Source of the DNA: JTS-RE37 sp041743425
GTDB taxonomy: Bacteria; Bacteroidota; Bacteroidia; Flavobacteriales; Flavobacteriaceae
DNA length: 35,155 bases
Assembly: GCA_041743425.1 (NCBI GenBank)
Contig: JBGTMS010000136.1
Coordinates: 1 to 35,155 of the forward strand
Reading direction: 5' to 3'
The translations under genes were made by a program, and so were the position numbers. This document shows, piece by piece, positions 23,685 through 31,215 of the stretch (position 1 is its first letter; each line of letters begins with the position of its first letter). The notes below the pieces were generated by a model, which had not been told where the DNA came from, ran no database searches, and worked only from the letters and a program-made list of their open reading frames with translations.

Positions 23685-24932
23685 TCAGGATGCTATGACT
23701 ACACCAACTTCGTTGTTTTTACCACTTAGTACGTAATTGTAGTTCCCGTTCCCAACAAAGATTTGTAGGTCATTGAAGCATTCATTGTTCAGATACAGGA
23801 ATTCAAAGACGACATATTTTAACAGTGGGTCATCCAATTGTTGTTTGTTATATTCTAATAACGTTTTTTTTTGATTTTCATTATCCATTGGTGCGAAGGT
23901 GTAGCTGCAAGTTTCCGGAGGGGAAGTCGACTCTTTAGTCCTTTTAAGACGGTAGGTCAGCCGATGAAGTTTCTCATTGACCTTTTTATCCCTAAGCAAT
24001 TGTTTGGTGGTGTAAAATTTCTTGATAGAAGCCGCCAGGGCCCTCGCGCGTGGGGAGGAGGTATCGTATAGGATATGGTATTCAAAATCATACGATCGGC
24101 TGGCCCATCGCTGTTTGTAATCAAAAAAACCTTTAGAAAAATCAAATATTTTCAAGGATTGTGCCATGCTCCATTCAATGAGGTGCGAAAGCATGACCGA
24201 CCCGAGATGAAATTTTGTATAATCCGTATCGAAAACGGTGATGGCATCAAATATGGTGGTATCCGACAGGTAGTTCAGGGTGATGCCAATGGGTTGTTTT
24301 CCATTATATACCACATATAATCCGGCTTTTTTCTCCAGAATCATGGGATAGGCCACAGCTTTATAAAATTCCCATTCCGCGGGATCCAGATTGTTATTGG
24401 ATTCCTGTTTTCCGCTAAAACGTTTCTCAAGAAGCAGCCTGAATTCTTCAAAGAGGCAATCATAGTTTTCTTTGCTGATTTCCCCACAATACATCGTACA
24501 TGTGATATCGAAACACAAATCGAGCCGCTTCCTGAATTTATTCATTTTTGTCCGGGTGTTCTTGCTGAACATGGCCGACATGTAACTGTTGAAATCTGCG
24601 TATTGCTCCAAATCAATCACGAAGCCGGGATACTGACGCACTTTGTAAAGCCCGGTATTTTTTGGTAGTACCGGGGCCTGATTACGGAAGTATTCTGGAA
24701 CGTCATAGATGACAAATACCTTCCCGTCAGGAAAGGGAGATCCGGCATCTGTAACCTCATAGGAAATGCCTTTGGTATGGGTTTTCCCTGTATTGTAGTA
24801 ATATGGCAGAAAGGGGTGTTTTATAAAAGACATCCCCGGTAAAAAGTCGAAAGATTTCCCCGGTTTTCCCGAATTGAAATGATTAAGCCAGATGCCTCCG
24901 TAGGTAGCCGAAACAAAAGGATTGTTATTCAT
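23685..24932 (-). CDS. CelD/BcsL-type GNAT acyltransferase, paralogue B
   Basis: A 415-residue relative of the protein at 19681-20865. Matching blocks are FSKNTRTKMNKFRKRLD, YPMILEKKAGLYVVYNGKQP, DYTKFHLGSVMLSHLIEWSM and the motif FFDYKQRW, which occupies the place of DYKRRW in paralogue A. Both proteins also share a C-terminal extension of about 50 residues that starts near a FLYL/FLYS block and is not part of the GNAT fold; it could be a partner-binding domain. No signal peptide. It sits between the FemAB-like and MBOAT genes, with gaps of 27 and 35 bases, in one operon. The role is inferred: transfer of an acyl or aminoacyl group to a glycan precursor. Confidence 0.78.
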   Translation of the reverse strand: MNNNPFVSATYGGIWLNHFNSGKPGKSFDFLPGMSFIKHPFLPYYYNTGKTHTKGISYEVTDAGSPFPDGKVFVIYDVPEYFRNQAPVLPKNTGLYKVRQYPGFVIDLEQYADFNSYMSAMFSKNTRTKMNKFRKRLDLCFDITCTMYCGEISKENYDCLFEEFRLLLEKRFSGKQESNNNLDPAEWEFYKAVAYPMILEKKAGLYVVYNGKQPIGITLNYLSDTTIFDAITVFDTDYTKFHLGSVMLSHLIEWSMAQSLKIFDFSKGFFDYKQRWASRSYDFEYHILYDTSSPRARALAASIKKFYTTKQLLRDKKVNEKLHRLTYRLKRTKESTSPPETCSYTFAPMDNENQKKTLLEYNKQQLDDPLLKYVVFEFLYLNNECFNDLQIFVGNGNYNYVLSGKNNEVGVVIAS

Positions 24933-24959
24933 GAAAAAGGTGATTTGGGAAGAAAGGAG

Positions 24960-26024
24960 TTATTTCTCAAAACGGTAGCGCGGAAAAAAGCTACTGTACT
25001 CATCGTGAAGATCGTTTCTTTCCTGTTCTTTCTTCTCTTTTACCAGTTTGCGGTAAGCACGGCCATTTACAACATATTTCCATACTTTGAAGGGCCTGTA
25101 GTCATTTGAAAATCCACTTTTGAACTCAAACAGGCTATCCTCCTCATTCCCCAGACCTCCGCCAAGGTTAAAGTAGATATCCTTTTCGATGGTGCCTCTG
25201 ATCCGCATCTCGTCAATCAGCATTTTAATAGGATGCAAATGGGCATAGGCCATATCCGATCCGCTGAGGTGGTACTGTACGATACCATTGGTCTTGATAA
25301 ACATGGCCCCACTGATGATTGCACCGTTACAATTATCGGTAGCCAGCAGTAATTCTGTTTCAAAATCCCTGCTTTTCAGAAGCTCGAAAAAATAGGAAGC
25401 GTCAAAGAAATAATGATTTTTTGCCCCAACCCGGTTCATCGTTTCCAGGTAGAGTTGTATAAAGGTATCGACTTCTGCCGAGCTCTCGGCATTTTTTATA
25501 GTGTAGAGTCTTCTGCATTTATTGATATAAGTCTTATACCTGTTTCTGTATTCCTGCCTCTGCATATCCAGCGGCCTGGTCAGGTCTATATTTACTATAT
25601 TTCCCTTATTTTGAATTTCCCCCAGACCCTGAAGGCAGACTTCCTGCCTGGGGATAAAGGGATGCAGGCGGGAGAAAACACAGATGATCCCGCTTTCCAT
25701 TAAAAATGTATCGAGTTCCCTCTTAAACCGATCAGCGTCAAATTCTTTTTTCCCTAGTTTTACAAGGGGTCCGGAATAGCCATATACAGAAGTGGCATCC
25801 TTATAGTCCGAACCTGGAATTCTTCGAATAATGAGTGGTAAGGCAACGAGGCTGTTATCATCCTGATATCGCAGGATTATCGCTTCTTCCTCTCCATTCT
25901 TAGCAATCTGATGATAATCAAAGGTGTGATAGTAATCGAAAATTTCAAATTCAGACAGCAGGACCTTCCAGGCCTTCCTATCTTGAATTGATTCAATCAT
26001 CGAATGGTTCAAAGTTACATTCAT
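24960..26024 (-). CDS. FemAB-like GNAT protein
   Basis: A 354-residue protein with the double-GNAT pattern of FemAB and related aminoacyl/acyl transferases: a first domain with EFEIFDYYHTFDYHQI and VYGYSGPL, and a second with YRNRYKTYINKCRRLY, then ISGAMFIKTNGIVQYHLSGSD and the end motif NLGGGLGNEEDSLFEFKSGF, typical of proteins that take acyl groups from a carrier or tRNA. A longer frame begins at 26150; I chose the ATG at 26024 because a perfect promoter -7 box lies 20 bases upstream and because the family starts close to the FDYYHT block. It is the first gene of the MBOAT/SGNH operon. Confidence 0.78.
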   Translation of the reverse strand: MNVTLNHSMIESIQDRKAWKVLLSEFEIFDYYHTFDYHQIAKNGEEEAIILRYQDDNSLVALPLIIRRIPGSDYKDATSVYGYSGPLVKLGKKEFDADRFKRELDTFLMESGIICVFSRLHPFIPRQEVCLQGLGEIQNKGNIVNIDLTRPLDMQRQEYRNRYKTYINKCRRLYTIKNAESSAEVDTFIQLYLETMNRVGAKNHYFFDASYFFELLKSRDFETELLLATDNCNGAIISGAMFIKTNGIVQYHLSGSDMAYAHLHPIKMLIDEMRIRGTIEKDIYFNLGGGLGNEEDSLFEFKSGFSNDYRPFKVWKYVVNGRAYRKLVKEKKEQERNDLHDEYSSFFPRYRFEK

Positions 26025-26044
26025 TTGTATATAACGGAGATTCC

Positions 26045-26052
26045 CAAAATTA
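26045..26052 (-). promoter_or_regulatory. -7 box for the FemAB-GNAT-MBOAT-SGNH operon
   Basis: On the minus strand the bases read TAATTTTG, an exact TAnnTTTG box, followed 20 bases later by the ATG at 26024. No clear TTTG is seen at the -33 distance. It supports the shorter start of the FemAB-like gene. Confidence 0.4.
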
Positions 26053-26290
26053 GTTTTGCCGTCAGGGAAAAATTTGACCAACGGATTAGTAATTGCCATG
26101 AATGGCATTCCATACAAAAAGAGCTTTGGATTTAAACCAAAACAATTCATTCGTTATATATACGGAAGGAACCCTCTTTTCCAACTTGTCCAGTTTTTAT
26201 TTTAACATAAAACTAGGACTATTATTGCATTTTTGTTAGAAAAGTATAGACATTGTTAATTACTTACTGCAGGATTGCACTAATAAGTAA

Positions 26291-26316
26291 GAAAAAAGAG
26301 ACAGATACCTCTTTTT
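26291..26316 (-). terminator. Terminator after the lux-like operon
   Basis: On the minus strand AAAAAGAG and CTCTTTTT form an 8-bp stem around an 8-base loop and run into six T residues. It lies 83 bases after the LuxC-like stop, so it probably ends that operon. A second hairpin with AAGCCGG and CCGGGCTT arms (one bulge) lies right behind the stop at about 26372-26399. The remainder of this gap (26053-26290) shows nothing recognisable. Confidence 0.6.
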
Positions 26317-26398
26317 ATGAAGCCGTGATTTTCTGAAAAGAAGTACACTTATTAACTAATTGTACATACTGGTCAAGCCCGGTCAATTGCTGCCGGCT

Positions 26399-27625
26399 TT
26401 ATTTCCTGATGGCCCGGAAATTCAACATTTCAAGAAAAATGTTATATCCATCCCATATGTAGTCAAAGTCCAGCGCCTTTCCGATAGGTACAACCCGGTG
26501 CACCGAATTAGGCGGACAAATAGCCAGAAGTGCCTGCAGTTCCTCCTTTGAGAACCCTTCAATTCCAATGGTCTGAACTTTGTCGTTCAAATAGGGAAGC
26601 AACTCAATTAACTCCTGTATTCCTTTATAATACACATAACCCATCCCGCAGGAATGCGGGACTTCTTCCTTAAGGATATCAGCCATCACAAAATAATTGT
26701 TTTGATGTCTGATAACGGAAGAAGTTCCCTGTAATAAATCATCGACCGATTTATTCAGTTTAAAAGAAGCCATGGAATTGATGTCCCTTTCATAGACTTC
26801 TTCCGCCAATGCTGAAATCCTTTGGTAGATTTCCTCTGCGAACGCAGTTCGCTCTTCAGAAGCGCCGACAATGAAAATACAATGAGGCGAAGAACAGCCC
26901 ATCTGGTCAAAGGTGTATATATCTGTATAAAGGCGTTTACAGAGATCATTAATTTGTTCCTGTTTTCGAAGTTCCGGGCTTGTCCGAATCACTGAAAAGG
27001 AGGTTCTGTCAGTAAAATACAGGTCCTTTACCCTGTGCTTTGTTTTATATTTCTTAAACTGTTCGATGGTTTTATCACCGCCCCAGATAATCCGGGCATC
27101 TGCTGTTTGCGAAAAGCGTTCATTGATTTCGTCATCCCTGTCATAGGAAACGATATTGATATATCCCTGGAACAACCGGAATTCATCTTCCGTAACCAAT
27201 TCATTGATCAGTTCGAAGAGCCGGAAAACAGCCCTTTCTTCCAGCCTTGAAGAAACTCTGATGAGGTTTTTATTTCCTCCAAGCAGCGCCAGGGTAAGAC
27301 TGTAAAAGAACATGGTGTCCACATTGGAAGGACACAGGTGAAAGACCAGACCCACAGGGCCGGGCGATTGTTCCTGTATGAGTTCCTCCAGCCTGTTCTC
27401 TTTGAGGATCCTGTTGATATTCGCTTTACGCAGCCAAAAGCCTAAGGCGACATAGGAGGGATCCATTTTTAAAAATGGATCTGTAATGATCTTTTTTGAA
27501 AGACGGTTCAGAAAATCCAGAATTCGGGGATCACCAGTCCGAAGGACGAAGCCCGGATTCTCATATACCGGAAGCTGCCCTATGTCCGTAATCTTTTTGT
27601 CCGGTACAAGTCCGTTTATATCCAT
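26399..27625 (-). CDS. LuxC-like acyl reductase
   Basis: Relative of LuxC, the NADPH-dependent reductase that turns an enzyme-bound acyl group into an aldehyde. The 408-residue protein has the acyl-Cys site DQMGCSSPH with Cys244, matching the LuxC active cysteine block, and upstream cofactor-binding segments FHLCPSNVDTMFFYSLTLAL and NKNLIRVSSRLEERAV at about 96-132. It follows the LuxE-like gene by two bases, so the two are translationally coupled, as in lux operons. No luciferase genes (luxA, luxB) are in the window, so a light-producing role is unlikely; acid-to-aldehyde reduction of a small or modified acyl group is the likeliest activity. Confidence 0.88.
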   Translation of the reverse strand: MDINGLVPDKKITDIGQLPVYENPGFVLRTGDPRILDFLNRLSKKIITDPFLKMDPSYVALGFWLRKANINRILKENRLEELIQEQSPGPVGLVFHLCPSNVDTMFFYSLTLALLGGNKNLIRVSSRLEERAVFRLFELINELVTEDEFRLFQGYINIVSYDRDDEINERFSQTADARIIWGGDKTIEQFKKYKTKHRVKDLYFTDRTSFSVIRTSPELRKQEQINDLCKRLYTDIYTFDQMGCSSPHCIFIVGASEERTAFAEEIYQRISALAEEVYERDINSMASFKLNKSVDDLLQGTSSVIRHQNNYFVMADILKEEVPHSCGMGYVYYKGIQELIELLPYLNDKVQTIGIEGFSKEELQALLAICPPNSVHRVVPIGKALDFDYIWDGYNIFLEMLNFRAIRK

Positions 27626-27627
27626 TT

Positions 27628-28701
27628 CTACACTTTAAAAGTATCGCTGCATCCCCTCAATTCCGCTTTCTTAGCCCGGCCGAGGATCCTGAAATATTTG
27701 CCTTTCCATCCGTTAGAGGCATCGTCCTCACCCATAACCATCCCGATGTCTTCCGTTAAAATGGAATGTCCGGGATAGCTTTTAGGCAAAAGACTGACAA
27801 CCTGGATAAGACCTTCCTTTCCAAACTCCTGAACAGAAAAATCTTTGGGATTCCGAATGATCACCTCCGAAAAATTGGGACAATGCAGGTATCCATCCGA
27901 ATTCTCCAGAAACACGGATCCTACCTGCTCTACCATCCCGTAGAAATTATAGATATTTTTCTTTTGAATGCCGTACTTAACTCCCAGTCTCGATTTAAAA
28001 GTATCGTTATCGACCGCCATCGATAGTAATTTTTTCCAGCCGCCGCTATGGATGAGGATGGCGTTGCTCAGATCCAGTTTGAAATCTAATTCAGCTTCGG
28101 CAAGAAACTGCCAGACCATAAAGGTGAATCCGAAAATAAGGATCGGTTGCCCGTTGTATTGGTCGGCGAAATCTCTTAAAACTTCCTTTATAAGTTCAAA
28201 ATCTTCATCCAGGCAATACGTGTGGTCCTTACCAAAAACTGAAAGTCCTAGAATACCGGCACCGCGGGCCGAAAAGCTTTTTTTATTCTTCAAAACGGAT
28301 TTTGAATCCACAATGAGCATCGGCAGGCGTTGTTTCCCCAGAACATGGTTCATGATGCGGGTGAGTGCCAGGGTCTGGAGGCTGGCCGTTTCCTTATCGA
28401 GGACAATTCTACTGGGAACAGAAGAAGTGGTCCCGCTGGAAGTAAGGACTTTGAAAACGGCTTCTTCAGGTATGCTTTGCATCAAACGGTCTTTAAAGAT
28501 ACTAACGGGTAAAAATGGCGTATCCTCAATGTTTTCTATATCCCCGGTCCTATTAAAATATCCGGAGGCTATGGACGCATATTCCGGTGACTGCTCCATG
28601 TGGTGTAAGTGCAGTTTATTGAGAATAGGCATAAAATGAGAAAGCCTGTCCTTTTTTGCAAGGGAGAATTGTTCGAGCTCCAGGTAGGTGTCAAATTCCA
28701 T
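27628..28701 (-). CDS. LuxE-like acyl-protein synthetase
   Basis: Relative of LuxE, which activates a carboxylic acid with ATP and carries it as a thioester for LuxC. The 357-residue protein has the AMP-binding loop TSSGTTSSVPSRIVLD at 87-102, the FYGMVEQVGSVF block at about 258 that matches the A5 motif of adenylating enzymes, and the family ending GRAKKAELRGCSDTFKV, where Cys351 matches the acyl-accepting cysteine near the LuxE C-terminus. It overlaps the ligase stop by 11 bases and is two bases from LuxC. The pairing with LuxC is the strongest evidence for its role. Confidence 0.87.
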   Translation of the reverse strand: MEFDTYLELEQFSLAKKDRLSHFMPILNKLHLHHMEQSPEYASIASGYFNRTGDIENIEDTPFLPVSIFKDRLMQSIPEEAVFKVLTSSGTTSSVPSRIVLDKETASLQTLALTRIMNHVLGKQRLPMLIVDSKSVLKNKKSFSARGAGILGLSVFGKDHTYCLDEDFELIKEVLRDFADQYNGQPILIFGFTFMVWQFLAEAELDFKLDLSNAILIHSGGWKKLLSMAVDNDTFKSRLGVKYGIQKKNIYNFYGMVEQVGSVFLENSDGYLHCPNFSEVIIRNPKDFSVQEFGKEGLIQVVSLLPKSYPGHSILTEDIGMVMGEDDASNGWKGKYFRILGRAKKAELRGCSDTFKV

Positions 28702-30082
28702 AGGTCTGTAATAACTTTGTGTAATTCACTTTGCCGTTACTGGTAAGCGGGATCTCCTCAAGTCTCTGGAACCTGACGCTCGTTGGGTGAATTTTAAAGG
28801 ATTCAAAAATTTGCTTTTTAAGTCCGGCCTCATCCATTTCAGTCCCGGAATAGGATATCAGCAGCCACTGGTCCTCAATCCCGTTAGTCGCCACAGCCGT
28901 ATTTCCCGCCGTATTTTTGAGATAGCGTTCGAGTTCATCAAGGTTGATGCGGTTTCCGTATAACTTTACAAAGCGTTTCATACGGCCCGTAATGGAAAAA
29001 TAACCGTCACTGTCCATTTGCCCTACATCTCCGGTACGGAGCTGCCCAGAATCATCCCATGCGCCGAGATCTGACGGATTTTCCGCATAGCCACCAAAAA
29101 CATTGGGACCTGAATACAGGACTTCCCCGTTATCAGGATCTATTTCCAGAATCCCATTTTTAATAGGGATTCCGATCGAGCCGAGTTTATGTTGCAACAT
29201 CTCCGGGGGGACGTAGGAAATTCTGGCTGTTGCCTCTGTCTGTCCGTACATCACAAAGAAGGCAATCTCATTTTCCTCACAATAGACGGCAAAATTTCCT
29301 TTTGTTTTTAGATTGAGATTTCCCCCCGCCTGGGTCATGTAACGAAGGGTCGGGTACGTCTTTTTCCGGAAACCAATCCTGTCCAGCATTTCATAAATAA
29401 AGGGAACCCCCGCTATGGAAGTAAAACCAAGGGAATCGCACTCTGTCCAGAATTCGCGTTGTATGATGTCACTGGTTCCGCATACGATGGTACCGCCACG
29501 GAGGGCATTTGAATGAAGGACGGATAAGCCGTAAGAATAATAGATCGGCAGGTTCAGTGGAGTGACATCGGCAGCATTGATCGGAAGGTAAGAGGTGATG
29601 GATAGCGCATTTTGCAAGAGGTTATCTTCTGAGAGTTTTACAAATTTAGGAGAGCCCGTAGACCCCGAAGTGGATAAGAGTACCTTACACTTTAAATGGA
29701 TCTCCACAGAAGCCAGGTCAGAATAAAATAAAGCATAGGACCCGGCGACACAGGCCACTTCCGTCTTTTCATAGTCCCTGATATGGTCCCTTCGGGCATC
29801 AATAATAATTGCCGGCTGATACAAGCTCTCAAGACCCTCTTTTAGTTCCTGCCCAAGAGAATTGTTCAGGAGGGCGATCAGATGAGGCGATTTGAAAAAG
29901 CTGAAATATTGCGCCAGGGATGCCATGGAATCATCGAGGTAAAGAAAGGCAAGTAATTTCCCGGCGGCGGGAAGGACCGGTGGCAGCTCGTGAACAATCT
30001 CGCCAAGGGAATATTTTCTATGAGACTTCGCATCCGCGAACAGCAGATGTTCATTTTCAAAAAAGGACGCCAGTAAACCCAT
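28691..30082 (-). CDS. AMP-forming acyl/amino acid ligase (carrier-protein loading)
   Basis: A 463-residue adenylating enzyme of the ANL superfamily that probably attaches a carboxylic or amino acid to the neighbouring carrier protein. Motifs are STSGSTGSPKFVKL at 137-150 (phosphate loop), MYGQTEATAR at 278-287 (A5), RTGDVGQMDSDGYFSITGR at 349-367 with Asp352, RMKRFVKLYGNRINLDELE (hinge) and Lys451 in SNGKVNY, the catalytic lysine. It is shorter than fatty-acyl-CoA ligases (about 550) and close to stand-alone loading enzymes such as DltA (about 500). Substrate residues cannot be read by eye. It lies six bases after the FabG-like gene. Confidence 0.85.
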   Translation of the reverse strand: MGLLASFFENEHLLFADAKSHRKYSLGEIVHELPPVLPAAGKLLAFLYLDDSMASLAQYFSFFKSPHLIALLNNSLGQELKEGLESLYQPAIIIDARRDHIRDYEKTEVACVAGSYALFYSDLASVEIHLKCKVLLSTSGSTGSPKFVKLSEDNLLQNALSITSYLPINAADVTPLNLPIYYSYGLSVLHSNALRGGTIVCGTSDIIQREFWTECDSLGFTSIAGVPFIYEMLDRIGFRKKTYPTLRYMTQAGGNLNLKTKGNFAVYCEENEIAFFVMYGQTEATARISYVPPEMLQHKLGSIGIPIKNGILEIDPDNGEVLYSGPNVFGGYAENPSDLGAWDDSGQLRTGDVGQMDSDGYFSITGRMKRFVKLYGNRINLDELERYLKNTAGNTAVATNGIEDQWLLISYSGTEMDEAGLKKQIFESFKIHPTSVRFQRLEEIPLTSNGKVNYTKLLQTYGI

Positions 30083-30088
30083 ATTCCT

Positions 30089-30829
30089 TTAGATTATCAT
30101 GCCTCCGTCAACGCCGATCACCTGGCCGGTAACGTACGCTGAAAGGTCGGAAGCCAGGAACAGGATGACCCGGGCAACATCTTCCGGTTTTCCCATTCGT
30201 CCCATTCCGATGGACGCCAGATTCTTATCAAAGAACTTGGGATCCATTTTTCGAGTCATATCCGTATCGATAAATCCCGGGGCAACGGCATTCACCCTAA
30301 TATTTATTCCTGCAAGTTCTTTACTGAGCGATTTGGTAAATCCGATGACGGCAGATTTACTGGATCCATAGATGGTCTGACCAAGATTACCATTTGTACC
30401 GATGATGGAAGTCAGGTTGATAATGCTCCCCTGTTTGTTCCGCAACATGAGTTTAGAGGCGCGCTTTGAGGCATCAATAAGGCCGAATACATTGGTCTGA
30501 TATATTTTTTCAATCAGAGCCGGGGTGACCATTTGAAGGACGGCATCTTCCATGATCCCGGCATTGTTCACCAAAATGTCGACAGGCAATTTGGTCTGTC
30601 TTATTTCGGAAAATACGGTTTTCATGGTTTCCTGATCCGTGATGTCCGCTGCAAAATAGCTGACCTGATTGGTAGCAGTCCGCAGGCTGTCGGCAAGCGA
30701 GGTGAGCGCCTCTTCATCCCGGGAGATCAGGAATAAGTTGGCACCAGCTTCCGCAAAAAGGGTTGCCACCGCCCGGCCAATACCCTTGGAAGCTCCTGTG
30801 ATGATCGCTGTTTTATTTTGAAGGAGCAT
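30089..30829 (-). CDS. FabG-like 3-oxoacyl-ACP reductase
   Basis: Short-chain dehydrogenase that likely reduces a 3-oxoacyl group held on the adjacent carrier protein. The 246-residue protein has the NADPH-binding TGASKGIG at 11-18, NNAG at 88-91, and the catalytic triad Ser141, Tyr154 (YGSSK) and Lys158. The end (VTGQVIGVDGGMII) is the usual FabG finish. I chose the ATG at 30829; a TTG at 30838 would overlap the acp stop as TTGA and is an alternative. No ketosynthase is in the window, so it is not a chain-extension set. The housekeeping fabG is expected elsewhere in the genome, so this is a dedicated copy. Confidence 0.9.
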   Translation of the reverse strand: MLLQNKTAIITGASKGIGRAVATLFAEAGANLFLISRDEEALTSLADSLRTATNQVSYFAADITDQETMKTVFSEIRQTKLPVDILVNNAGIMEDAVLQMVTPALIEKIYQTNVFGLIDASKRASKLMLRNKQGSIINLTSIIGTNGNLGQTIYGSSKSAVIGFTKSLSKELAGINIRVNAVAPGFIDTDMTRKMDPKFFDKNLASIGMGRMGKPEDVARVILFLASDLSAYVTGQVIGVDGGMII

Positions 30830-30834
30830 TGACT

Positions 30835-31080
30835 TCAAAAACTTATATCGTATTTCGCCAGGATTTCCTTGGCCTTGGCCACGCTGCTCATATCAATGAC
30901 ATCGTCCGTATCAATTTCCACCTCAAAGGCTTCTTCGAGTTCACTGATCAGGAACATATGCGACATAGAGTCCCATTCCGGGATGCTCTGGTACTTAAGT
31001 TCGTCCTTTACCACTGCTGGATCTATTTCCAGTGCGGTACTAAAAGCCTGAACCAGTTTATTTGAATTATCGTTGCTCAT
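30835..31080 (-). CDS. Acyl carrier protein
   Basis: An 81-residue acidic carrier protein with the phosphopantetheine site at Ser38 in EWDSMSHM and a helical pattern typical of ACPs. It heads an operon of five genes: carrier, ketoreductase, ligase, LuxE-like, LuxC-like. The genes overlap or are separated by only 2-6 bases after the first pair. The sequence around the serine (DSM, not the DSL of fatty-acid ACP) is common for specialised carriers. No clear TAnnTTTG box lies upstream; the region is a set of hairpins that end the upstream transcript. Confidence 0.92.
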   Translation of the reverse strand: MSNDNSNKLVQAFSTALEIDPAVVKDELKYQSIPEWDSMSHMFLISELEEAFEVEIDTDDVIDMSSVAKAKEILAKYDISF

Positions 31081-31120
31081 TCGTTTTATTACTTATTCTT
31101 GCTATTATTTAATCCCCTTT

Positions 31121-31140
31121 GCGTCGCGCTTCGGCGGACG
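31121..31140. repeat. GC-rich imperfect hairpin upstream of acp
   Basis: The sequence GCGTCGCGCTTCGGCGGACG can fold around a CTTCGG-like loop, with a bulge. It is the third and weakest of three hairpins between acp and the acyltransferase gene. Such TTCG loops are stable in RNA. It could be a decayed mobile palindrome; no function is clear. Confidence 0.3.
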
Positions 31141-31160
31141 AGAAGATGTGGTCTGATTCC

Positions 31161-31176
31161 CCGACCCTTGGGTCGG
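31161..31176. repeat. Perfect 16-bp palindrome between acyltransferase and acp genes
   Basis: CCGACCC and GGGTCGG flank TT. It lies directly behind the terminator of the upstream gene in the direction of transcription (minus) and has no T-tract of its own on that side. It may be a second, back-up stop or a processing site. Confidence 0.5.
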
Positions 31177-31204
31177 AAAAAAGGTCCCAGGGCTTGCCCT
31201 GGGG
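31177..31204 (-). terminator. Terminator of the glycan operon
   Basis: On the minus strand CCCAGGGC and GCCCTGGG form a perfect 8-bp stem with an AA loop, followed by ACC and six T residues. It sits 12 bases behind the stop of the NeuD-like gene (31216). This is the clearest rho-independent terminator in the window, so transcription of acp and the following genes should need its own promoter or read-through. Confidence 0.75.
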
Positions 31205-31215
31205 TTTAATGCCCA

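Noticed and set aside
27968..28639. 223-codon plus-strand frame opposite the LuxE-like gene
   Set aside because: It is serine-rich and without family features, and the opposite strand codes for a clear LuxE-like protein.
26399..28701. Bioluminescence (lux) operon
   Set aside because: LuxC- and LuxE-like genes are present, but no luxA, luxB or luxD gene is found, and the pair sits with a carrier protein, a ligase and a ketoreductase.
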